Shown piece after piece: positions 6,325 through 12,371 of a stretch of 16,436 nt of DNA; position 1 is the first letter of the stretch; every line of letters begins with the position of its first letter. The stretch covers positions 1 through 16,436 of the forward strand of contig CAKTXH010000048.1 of the NCBI GenBank assembly GCA_934630975.1, written 5' to 3'. This DNA is from an uncultured Clostridia bacterium (GTDB lineage: Bacteria; Bacillota; Clostridia; Christensenellales; Aristaeellaceae). The notes below the pieces were generated by a model. That model was not told the origin of the DNA. It saw only the letters and a list, made by a program, of their open reading frames with translations, and did no database searches. The position numbers and the translations under genes are program-made.

Positions 6325-9324
6325 TTATAAGCTCACGCTCTGCGTATACCCGCTCGCGTCCCCCAGATACAGCACGCCGTTGGCAATCGACGCGGCTTCA
6401 AACGCGCCGTTCGCAATCGTCGTCGCGTTTTCGCCGTTCACGTCGCAGGTCATCACGCCTTTACTCGTCAGCTCGATTACCTTCTGCCCGTAGACGAGCA
6501 GGCATGCCGCGCCGTCCCGGCGAATCGTGGCCATCTGCCCGTTCATCACGCGAATGACGCTTCCGCCCGCGCGCACCAGCAGCGCCTGCCCGCACATCAT
6601 CGCCTGATCCGCCACGCCGGTGTAGACCATCGCGCTTTGCCCCGTCTGGATGCCGAAGGAGGCCACGCCGTCCTGCGTCACGCACAGCAGCGCCTTGTTC
6701 GCCGCGTCCAGCGTGAAATCGGTTACGCCCGTCATCAGTTCGCTCTCCTCGCCGGAGAGCGTTCTTTCTTTTAACGCCGCGTTCGCGTCGAGCATGTACA
6801 TCACGCCGTCGCACAGCGCAAACTTGAGCACCACGCCCGCGCGCGCCAAAACCTCGCGGCTGCCGCTCTCCGTGTTCACGCGGATCACGCAGTCCTCGCC
6901 GCCCTCGCTGGCGACGTAGTACAGCTTGCCGTTGGTCAGGTGCAGAAAGCGCGGCACGTCGTAGGCCACCACGCTGGAAGCCGCGCCGTTGTAGGGCTTT
7001 TTCACCAGAATTCCGCCCTGCGCCGCATCCGCGCAGTAGAGCGCGTTTCTGTCCCCCACCGCGATGCCGCCGCCCGCCAGACTCGCCTGATACGCGCCGT
7101 TGACGCGGTATTCGGCGCTCTGCCGCTCGGTGTTGTCCGCCGAAGCGCGGGCAACCTGCGCCGTCACCGCGTTGCTGGCGTACAGGCGCGACTGCGTGGC
7201 GCTCCCCGCCGTGCCGTCCGCCGTCAGGCCGTTCGCCTGCTGAAACTGCCGAACGGCCTGCGCCGTCGCGTCGTCATACGTGCCGCTTATAAAAGAGGCG
7301 GACAGGTAACCCAGTGCCGCCAATCGGCTCTGCACCTGCCGCACCTGTTCGCCGCTCATGCCCGCCGTCAGCACGTCGGATACCGCCACGGTATCCGATG
7401 CGCTGCCCAGCTTGTCGCCGACGCGTACGCCGTTTGCGTCCAACGCGTCGTTTGAATAGATCAGTTTGAGGGACTGCGGCCCCGCCGCACCGTCCACCTT
7501 CAAATCGTTCATCGTCTGGAAGGCTTTCGTCGCCTCCACGGTCTTCTGGTTGAATTTGCCGGTCACGTATTTGCTTTCCAGATAGCCCAGCTCCACCAGC
7601 CGCTGCTGGTATTGGCGCACGTTGTCGCCCTCGCTCTCCCACTGGATCACCGTCGTCATGTCCGGCTTTGGCGTCGGCGTGGCGGAAGCCCCGCCGCTCG
7701 CGCTGGCCGACGAGCCGAAATATTCGTTGTAGCTCACCGCGTTTCCGCTGTACAGGATGGAGAGCGTGCCGCTGCCCGCAATGCCGTCCGCGCTCAGGCC
7801 GTTCGCCTCCTGGAAGAGCTTGACCGCGCGCTCCGTGGCCGAGCCAAACTGCCCGTCCGGCGTGGAATTCAGGTAGCCCAGCGTCGCCAGATAGCGCTGC
7901 ATCACCTGCACCTGGTCGTTTTTGTCGCCGCGACGCAGCACGGTGTAGGAGGACGCAGGCTGATAGGTCGTCTCCGGCTCGTCGATGATGTCGTCGTCAG
8001 TCGTGCCGCTCGTGTCCGCCGCAATCGCGCTGCTGCTGTTGAGTTTGCTCAGCGTCCCTTTGCCCGCGATGCCGTCCGCGCCCAGCCCGTTCGCTTGCTG
8101 GAAGGCTTTAACCGCCGCCGTCGTTTCGCTGGAATAGCGCCCGTCGATGCGCCCGTTGTAATAGCCCAGCTCAAACAGCCGCGCCTGCAAGGTGTATACG
8201 TCCTCGCCCGTGTCGCCTTCGTGCATCGTGCCGTTGCTGATCGGCGCGGTCGTCGCGGCAGCCGCCTTGCAGCTTCCGCTCAGCTTCTTGAGCGTGCTCG
8301 CGCCCGCCGTGCCGTCCGCCGTCAGGCCGTTTCGGCTCTGGAACGCCATCAGCGCGCTCTGCGTCTCCGTGCCGAATACGCCGTCCGCCACGCCGCTGAG
8401 ATAGTTCAGCTCAATCAGCCGCTCCTGAAGGGCGTATACGTCGTTGCCCGTCATGCCGACGGTCAGCGTCCGCGTCTGATCCGGGTTCGCCGTCGTCACC
8501 GGGCTGGCCGCGTATTTCGCGTTGGCGGAATACAGCTTCGTCTGCGTCTGGCTGCCCGCCTGCCCGTCGCCGCTCAGCCCGTTTGCCCGCTGGAAGGCTT
8601 TGACCGCGCTGGTCGTCGTCGAGCCGTAAATGCCGTCCACGCCGCCCGCGTAATAGCCCAGCTCTGCCAGCCGCCCTTGCAGCTTGCGCACCTCGAGGCC
8701 GGAAGCGCCTTCCTTGAGCAGCGTATAGCCGCTCTCCGTCGCGCTCGCGCTGACCGTCTTGGGCTGCGCCGACGCGGAATAGAGCTTGTCCTGCGTGGCG
8801 CGGCCCGCGATGCCGTCCGCCGTCAGGCCGTTTCGGCTCTGGAATTCCGTCACGGCGCTCTGCGTGCCGGTGGAGTATTTGCCGTCAATCGTGCCGGTGT
8901 AATAGCCCAGCTCGGTCAGCCGCGCCTGCAAATCGCTCACGTCGCTGCCCGTCGAGCCGACGCGGAGCACGGGGTAGCCCGCGTTGTAATCCTGCGTGGA
9001 GGTCTGCCAGCTCTGTGCGCCCGGCGCGACGGTCGCCGCTGTTTTGGGCGTCGTCGTCGGCAGGCTGCCGCTGGACCAATCCTCCCACGTGCTCTGGTCG
9101 CTGGATTGCCACGTGTCCGGCGTGGGGGTCGGCGTGTTCTGCGGCACGGGGGTCGGCGTGTTCGTCGGCAGCGCCTGCACCGTGCCGAACGGAACCGTTC
9201 CGTCGCTGATTTGCAGCGGGTCGAGCGTCGGGTCGGGCTGGATAAAGCAGCCCGTCAGGCCGCCCAGCATGCCCGCCAGCATCGCCGCCAGCGCCATTTT
9301 TTTGATGTTCTGCTTCACGCTCAT
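6325..9324 (-). CDS. Lipoprotein with seven peptidoglycan-binding (PG_binding_1) repeats and a C-terminal propeller-like region
   Basis: This 999-residue protein is predicted to be exported and lipid-anchored. It has a signal sequence with lipobox LTGC (Cys26), a Pro/Thr-rich linker (TPTPVPQNTPTPTP, about 54-69), then seven copies of the PG_binding_1 fold at about 117-185, 200-268, 285-350, 365-432, 460-528, 557-626 and 650-718. Each copy has the pattern G-x-V-x-x-L-Q-x-R-L-x-E-L-G-Y and A-V-x-x-F-Q-x-x-N-G-L-x-x-D-G-x-A-G-x-x-T. Residues 740-999 form short beta-rich repeats (LTNGKLYYV, CDGVMYML, ANGVLYLGD) resembling DUF5050-type propellers. No hydrolase domain is visible, so it more likely binds or senses cell wall than cuts it. 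The ATG overlaps the stop of the HAD gene (ATGA), implying coupled translation; a GGAGG lies one base before the ATG. Confidence 0.88.
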   Translation of the reverse strand: MSVKQNIKKMALAAMLAGMLGGLTGCFIQPDPTLDPLQISDGTVPFGTVQALPTNTPTPVPQNTPTPTPDTWQSSDQSTWEDWSSGSLPTTTPKTAATVAPGAQSWQTSTQDYNAGYPVLRVGSTGSDVSDLQARLTELGYYTGTIDGKYSTGTQSAVTEFQSRNGLTADGIAGRATQDKLYSASAQPKTVSASATESGYTLLKEGASGLEVRKLQGRLAELGYYAGGVDGIYGSTTTSAVKAFQRANGLSGDGQAGSQTQTKLYSANAKYAASPVTTANPDQTRTLTVGMTGNDVYALQERLIELNYLSGVADGVFGTETQSALMAFQSRNGLTADGTAGASTLKKLSGSCKAAAATTAPISNGTMHEGDTGEDVYTLQARLFELGYYNGRIDGRYSSETTAAVKAFQQANGLGADGIAGKGTLSKLNSSSAIAADTSGTTDDDIIDEPETTYQPASSYTVLRRGDKNDQVQVMQRYLATLGYLNSTPDGQFGSATERAVKLFQEANGLSADGIAGSGTLSILYSGNAVSYNEYFGSSASASGGASATPTPKPDMTTVIQWESEGDNVRQYQQRLVELGYLESKYVTGKFNQKTVEATKAFQTMNDLKVDGAAGPQSLKLIYSNDALDANGVRVGDKLGSASDTVAVSDVLTAGMSGEQVRQVQSRLAALGYLSASFISGTYDDATAQAVRQFQQANGLTADGTAGSATQSRLYASNAVTAQVARASADNTERQSAEYRVNGAYQASLAGGGIAVGDRNALYCADAAQGGILVKKPYNGAASSVVAYDVPRFLHLTNGKLYYVASEGGEDCVIRVNTESGSREVLARAGVVLKFALCDGVMYMLDANAALKERTLSGEESELMTGVTDFTLDAANKALLCVTQDGVASFGIQTGQSAMVYTGVADQAMMCGQALLVRAGGSVIRVMNGQMATIRRDGAACLLVYGQKVIELTSKGVMTCDVNGENATTIANGAFEAASIANGVLYLGDASGYTQSVSL

Positions 9325-10016
9325 TCCTCCGTTCCGTCAAGAATCGCGTCCACCTCGTCGAGCGAGACAATTTCGTAGGCAATCGGCATGCCCTTGTCGT
9401 TGGCCGCGCCCTTCGGGTTGAACCAGCATGCGTCGATCCCCGCGTTCTTCGCCGCCGCCATGTCGCTGGTCAGCGAGTCGCCGAGCATCAGCGCGCGCCG
9501 CTTATCCGTCACGCGCGCCAGCTCCATGCCCTTTTCCAGCATCAGCGGATTCGGTTTGGCCGCGCCGACCTCTTCGCTGATGATCAGCCCGCTGATATAC
9601 GGCCGCAGTTCGCTTTTCGCCATGCGCCCGCGCTGCACCTGCCCGATGCCGTTGGTCACGATGATCACCGGGATTTTCGCGCTCCAGCGTCTGACCGCCT
9701 CCACCGCGCCGCGAAGCGGCACACTCTGCTGGCCCAGCGCCTCTACGAACGCGTCGCACATCTTCTGCGCGTCGCCGTCCCTGTGGATCGCCGCCAAAAA
9801 CTGTTCAAACCGCCGCACGCGCAGAACGCTCTGCTCGATTTTCCCCTGTTCAAGCAGCTTCCAAAGCGCCTCGTTGATGGCGGAATAGGTCGCCAGCAGC
9901 TCCGGCGTAGACGAAAAGCCCATCGCTTCACAGGCTATGGCAAAGGCGTTTTCCTCCGCCTTATTGAAATCAAAAAGCGTATTATCCGCATCGCACAGCA
10001 GCACGTCGTAGCGCAT
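9321..10016 (-). CDS. yjjG: YjjG-family HAD nucleotidase
   Basis: This is a HAD-superfamily phosphatase of the YjjG (B. subtilis YfnB) group; characterised members dephosphorylate pyrimidine nucleoside monophosphates, including non-canonical ones. It has 231 residues. Motif I is DADNT with nucleophile D9 and D11. The helical cap is at about 16-95 (INEALWKLLEQGKI, close to YjjG). Motif II is VTNG (T121), motif III is ISEEVGAAKPN (K154), and motif IV is GDSLTSD (D180, D185). I chose the ATG at 10016 because AGAGG lies eight bases upstream; a longer in-frame reading (to 10058) has no better site. It overlaps the downstream lipoprotein gene by four bases. No functional link between the two products is evident. 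Confidence 0.92.
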   Translation of the reverse strand: MRYDVLLCDADNTLFDFNKAEENAFAIACEAMGFSSTPELLATYSAINEALWKLLEQGKIEQSVLRVRRFEQFLAAIHRDGDAQKMCDAFVEALGQQSVPLRGAVEAVRRWSAKIPVIIVTNGIGQVQRGRMAKSELRPYISGLIISEEVGAAKPNPLMLEKGMELARVTDKRRALMLGDSLTSDMAAAKNAGIDACWFNPKGAANDKGMPIAYEIVSLDEVDAILDGTEE

Positions 10017-10040
10017 TGTCGTTACCTCTCTTAATATGTT

Positions 10041-10085
10041 TTTGGGGCTTTGCCCCAAACCCCAGCAGGGGAATAATTCCCCTGC
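10041..10085. repeat. Double-hairpin intergenic repeat, copy A
   Basis: Two adjacent hairpins are present: TTTGGGGC (10041-10048) with GCCCCAAA (10052-10059), then GCAGGGGAAT (10065-10074) with ATTCCCCTGC (10076-10085), with a CCCC link between. The same layout occurs at 15715-15758. It lies between the HAD gene start and its promoter, so it would be part of that mRNA's leader. Confidence 0.75.
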
Positions 10086-10124
10086 ACCCCCGCTTCGCTT
10101 CGCGAAATCAAGGAAGATAGATTG

Positions 10125-10133
10125 ATTGTATCA
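10125..10133 (-). promoter_or_regulatory. Probable extended -10 promoter of the HAD-lipoprotein operon
   Basis: The minus strand reads TGATACAAT, a TGn-extended -10 box with TACAAT at 10130-10125. The -35 region is weak (TTTTCT at a 17-base spacing). It lies about 110 bases before the HAD start, just after the terminator of the preceding operon. Confidence 0.45.
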
Positions 10134-10144
10134 CATTTATGGCA

Positions 10145-10186
10145 CAAAGAAAAGCGGCGCGGGGTTCTTTCCTATCCCGCGTCGCT
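10145..10186 (-). terminator. Intrinsic terminator of the spoIIID-mbl-deaminase operon
   Basis: On the minus strand AGCGACGCGGG (10186-10176) pairs with CCCGCGCCGCT (10163-10153) with one internal mismatch. It is followed by TTTCTTTG, a T-rich tail. It starts 16 bases after the stop of the 55-residue ORF, so it closes that operon and leaves no room for a toxin gene downstream. Confidence 0.75.
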
Positions 10187-10201
10187 GGAAATGATTTGAA
10201 A

Positions 10202-10369
10202 TCAGTTTTTCTCTGTCAACCATCCAAACACTTCTTTAGCATCCCGGACTCTTCCGAGTTCTGCATCACAAAGCCCCTTTTGCAGCTTTTCATGAAGCTG
10301 GTTTGCCGTCATCTCATCCATATTCAGGCTCGTAGGAGCTGGTTTCTTCTGCGAATCTTCTTTTTTCAT
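10202..10369 (-). CDS. 55-residue protein resembling the C-terminus of a RelB-type antitoxin
   Basis: This is a small acidic/basic protein starting MKKEDSQKKP. Its second half (EMTANQLHEKLQKGLCDAELGRVRDAKEVFGWL) follows the pattern L-x-x-K-L-x-K-G-x-x-D-x-x-x-GRV-x-x-A-x-EVF, which I associate with the toxin-wrapping helix of RelB/DinJ-like antitoxins. No ribbon-helix-helix or other DNA-binding part is visible, and no toxin gene is adjacent. The ATG overlaps the deaminase stop (ATGA), so translation is likely coupled; GGAG lies eight bases upstream. It could instead be an accessory subunit of the deaminase or an unrelated helical peptide. The coding call is good because of the overlap, the start site and the following terminator. 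The family call is tentative. Confidence 0.65.
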   Translation of the reverse strand: MKKEDSQKKPAPTSLNMDEMTANQLHEKLQKGLCDAELGRVRDAKEVFGWLTEKN

Positions 10370-10758
10370 ATCCACCACTCCGGCGTCAAATCTCCCAGCG
10401 TGACGATCCGCCCGTTTTCGTAATCCATCATCACTTCGACGCTTTTGTAATCCTCCGGCATCATCTGGCTCATCAGCTCGCGGCATGCGCCGCACGGCGG
10501 AATCGCCCCGCCCTTGCTATTGATGGCAACCACGCGTTTCATCGCGTCTTCGCCGTTTGTGATCATGTTGAAAATCGCGTTCCGTTCCGCGCAGATGCCC
10601 AGCGTACAGGCACTGTCCACGCACACGCCGACGTAGATTTTCCCGCTTGCGCTTTCAATCGCCGCGGCCACGCCGCCCGCTTCGATGAAGCGCGAAACGT
10701 CGCGCGGCTTCAAAACGGCCTTTGCCGCATCATAAAGCTCATTCCAAACCTTGTCCAT
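10366..10758 (-). CDS. Cytidine deaminase-family (Cdd/blasticidin-deaminase-like) protein
   Basis: This is a 130-residue zinc-dependent deaminase. The catalytic motifs are intact: C56-A-E58 (CAERNAIF) and P88-C89-G-A-C92-R (PPCGACREL), giving three cysteine zinc ligands and the proton-shuttling Glu, as in tetrameric Cdd enzymes. Canonical Cdd has an N-x-E motif (GCNIENA) that contacts the ribose; here the aligned segment is GVCVDSA, with Cys46 for Asn and Asp48 for Glu. The usual YSxFxVGAA segment is also altered (RFIEAGGVAAAIES). The substrate may therefore not be cytidine. The ATG overlaps the mbl stop by one base (TAATG) with GGAGG seven bases upstream. It is the third gene of the spoIIID operon. 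Confidence 0.88.
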   Translation of the reverse strand: MDKVWNELYDAAKAVLKPRDVSRFIEAGGVAAAIESASGKIYVGVCVDSACTLGICAERNAIFNMITNGEDAMKRVVAINSKGGAIPPCGACRELMSQMMPEDYKSVEVMMDYENGRIVTLGDLTPEWWI

Positions 10759-11795
10759 TATTCATCCTCCAGCAAGTCGCTCCTGCTGCCGGAAACCAGA
10801 TCAATATTCTCGTATTTATCCTCGTCGTCGATCAGCTCGCTCAGCCCGTGCGCCACGCAGAGATCCGGCTCGTCGGCCAGCGTCGTGCGAATCTTGAGTT
10901 GGTCGCTGATCACGCCGTCCAGCCCGAAGAGCTGCGCGCCGCCGCCGCTGAGAGTAATGCCCTCGTCGAAGATGTCGCTCGCCAGCTCGGGCGGCGTGCG
11001 CTCGATCATCCTGTGCAGCGCGCTCATCAGGTCGCGCAGCGGCTCATCCAGCGCCTCGATCATCTCTTCGGAGGAGACCGTCACCGCGCGCGGCAGGCCG
11101 GAAACCAGACTGCGCCCGCAGGCATCCATTTCCAGCTTCACGCCGCGCATCCGTGCCGAGCCGATGTCGATTTTCAGCTCTTCCGCCGTCCGCGCGCCGA
11201 TGAGCAGGTTGTGCTTCTTGCGCAGATAGTCGATAATCGCGTCGTCAAAGCGGTCGCCGCCGACGTTCAGAATGTCCCAGACAATCTGATGGCCGAAGGA
11301 AAACACGGATACGTTCGTCCGCCCGCCGCCGATGTCGATGTTCATGCGGCCATACGGCTGGTCGATGCGCATGCCCGCACCAATGGCGGAAGCCACGCCC
11401 TCGTCCACCGGCACGACGCTGCGAACGCCCGCGTCCACGATCACGTCCACCAGCGTCTGCCGCTCACTGGGCGCCATGCCGCCGGGCAGCGCCAGCAGCA
11501 GCTTGGGGCGGAACGTCGCGCGCTTGCCGACGACCTTGCGCATGAAGTAGCGCAGCATCTTGCTCACCAAGTCAAAACTGCGGATTCGCCCGTCGCGCAG
11601 CGGCCTTTCCACAATCAGCCCTGCCGGGGTGCGGCCATACATGCGCCGCGCCTCTTCGCCGACGGCGACCACATTGCGGGTCTGCCGATCATAGGCCACA
11701 TACGCCGGTTCGCTGAGCACAATGCCCTTGCCCCGCACGACGATGTGCAGGGTCGATGTGCCCAAATCCATGCCCAGTTCATCCACGCCAAACAT
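10758..11795 (-). CDS. mbl: MreB-like actin homologue Mbl
   Basis: This is a bacterial actin that polymerises under the membrane and guides cell-wall elongation. It has 345 residues. The N-terminus MDLGTSTLHIVVRGKGIVLSEPAYVA matches the Mbl/MreB phosphate-1 region. LPGGMAPSERQ, DEGVASAIGAG (E132), NVGGDRFDDAI and the adenosine loop LSGGGAQLFGL are all present. In the phosphate-2 loop the usual DIGGGTT(D/E) reads DIGGGRTN (154-161): the first Thr is Arg159 and the acidic residue is Asn161. Fitting the spacing to Caulobacter MreB (E140/T167), Arg159 sits at the catalytic Thr. Mbl rather than MreB is chosen because it directly follows spoIIID, as in B. subtilis, and no mreC/mreD is near. AAGGAG lies eight bases before the ATG. 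Confidence 0.93.
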   Translation of the reverse strand: MFGVDELGMDLGTSTLHIVVRGKGIVLSEPAYVAYDRQTRNVVAVGEEARRMYGRTPAGLIVERPLRDGRIRSFDLVSKMLRYFMRKVVGKRATFRPKLLLALPGGMAPSERQTLVDVIVDAGVRSVVPVDEGVASAIGAGMRIDQPYGRMNIDIGGGRTNVSVFSFGHQIVWDILNVGGDRFDDAIIDYLRKKHNLLIGARTAEELKIDIGSARMRGVKLEMDACGRSLVSGLPRAVTVSSEEMIEALDEPLRDLMSALHRMIERTPPELASDIFDEGITLSGGGAQLFGLDGVISDQLKIRTTLADEPDLCVAHGLSELIDDEDKYENIDLVSGSRSDLLEDE

Positions 11796-11816
11796 TCGTT
11801 GTTCTCCTTTATGCTT

Positions 11817-12071
11817 CTATGCTTCGGTCTTCGCGTATCGTCTCTTCGTCGCCTCGCCGCCGCGCAGATGGCGCTCCGCCTTGTTCTTCGCCATCACCGC
11901 CGCCACCTCTCTGTGCAGCGGCGCGGACAGCGCGGCCAGCCGCGATTCCATATCCTTGTGCACCGTCGATTTGGATACGCCCAGCACGCTGGCCGTCTTT
12001 CTCACCGTAGCGCCCGTCGCAGCGATATATTCCGCCTCGCGCAGCACCCTGCGCTCCATCGCCTGATTCAC
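11817..12071 (-). CDS. spoIIID: Sporulation transcription factor SpoIIID
   Basis: SpoIIID is a small DNA-binding regulator of mother-cell genes during sporulation. The product is 84 residues from the GTG at 12071, or 86 from the ATG at 12077. The helix-turn-helix (TVRKTASVLGVSKSTVHKD) and the C-terminal basic patch (ERHLRGGEATKRRYAK) are nearly identical in pattern to B. subtilis SpoIIID. I prefer the GTG: the G-run of the ribosome binding site directly touches the ATG but is about six bases from the GTG, and the GTG start gives the same number of residues before the HTH as B. subtilis. It is followed by mbl after 21 bases, the conserved spoIIID-mbl order, and marks the host as an endospore former or descendant. 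Confidence 0.96.
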   Translation of the reverse strand: MNQAMERRVLREAEYIAATGATVRKTASVLGVSKSTVHKDMESRLAALSAPLHREVAAVMAKNKAERHLRGGEATKRRYAKTEA

Positions 12072-12073
12072 GC

Positions 12074-12171
12074 GCATCCCCCCAGACAGTCTCGCTCTTC
12101 CGGGCTATCCTATGCGGGGATGCAGCTTTTTTCCCTTGCAACCGTTCGCGTATCTTCGCGAAGCTGCAAGG
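12074..12171 (-). promoter_or_regulatory. Structured spoIIID leader with competing hairpins and a masked ribosome binding site
   Basis: On the minus strand CCTTGCA (12171-12165) pairs with TGCAAGG (12140-12134), with an inner TTCGCG/CGCGAA stem. Alternatively, TGCAGC (12168-12163) can pair with GCTGCA (12126-12121). GCATCCCC (12123-12116) is perfectly complementary to GGGGATGC (12081-12074), which contains the ribosome binding site next to the start. The second pairing overlaps both others, so the folds are mutually exclusive. Regulation is an inference from base pairing only. Confidence 0.4.
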
Positions 12172-12184
12172 CAATAACTTTATT

Positions 12185-12213
12185 ATAATAACGCAGCGCG
12201 GGGCAATCGTCAA
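12185..12213 (-). promoter_or_regulatory. Sigma-A-type promoter of spoIIID
   Basis: TTGACG (12213-12208) and TATTAT (12190-12185) on the minus strand are separated by exactly 17 bases, close to the vegetative consensus. The start would be near 12178, leaving a leader of about 107 bases before the GTG. In B. subtilis spoIIID is transcribed by sigma-E with sigma-K, so a sigma-A-like promoter is notable. Confidence 0.65.
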
Positions 12214-12225
12214 GTTTTTGGGGTT

Positions 12226-12371
12226 ACCCTTCCACCGCTCACGCGGTCCCCCTCCCCTTTCTGGGGAGGTCAGGGGCTTTCTCTCGTTTTTTTGCATGCA
12301 ATCTTATTTCTGTAATCCCAAAAACCTCCCCTTTCAAGGGGAGGGGAACCGCCCGCAGGCGGTGGAAGGGT
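12226..12371. repeat. Palindromic MITE-like repeat with 13-bp perfect inverted ends (copy 2)
   Basis: The element spans 146 bases. Its ends ACCCTTCCACCGC (12226-12238) and GCGGTGGAAGGGT (12359-12371) are perfect inverted copies. Internal hairpins of the CCTCCCC/GGGGAGG type occur on both sides. The last base is the first base of the truA stop codon (read on the minus strand), so the element abuts the gene exactly. It contains no ORF, so any movement would need a transposase from elsewhere. Confidence 0.8.
12320..12344 (-). terminator. Intrinsic terminator after truA, supplied by the repeat
   Basis: On the minus strand CCTCCCC (12344-12338) pairs with GGGGAGG (12331-12325) through the loop TTGAAA, which can close by two more pairs. 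It is followed by TTTTTGGG. It lies 27 bases after the truA stop and would end the ecf-truA transcript. Confidence 0.75.

Noticed and set aside
6994..9000. Regularly spaced similar DNA blocks that could suggest a CRISPR or tandem repeat array
   Set aside because: They are about 250-290 bases apart, diverged, and coincide with the seven coding peptidoglycan-binding domains.
7612..9378. 588-codon plus-strand frame, repetitive
   Set aside because: Antisense shadow of the peptidoglycan-binding repeat gene; its apparent repeats only mirror the real ones.
10139..10423. 94-codon plus-strand frame with a hydrophobic tail
   Set aside because: It overlaps the terminator and the coupled 55-residue ORF in antisense, and has no ribosome binding site.
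10722..12188. 488-codon plus-strand frame
   Set aside because: Antisense to mbl and spoIIID, both certain; no recognisable motif or ribosome binding site.
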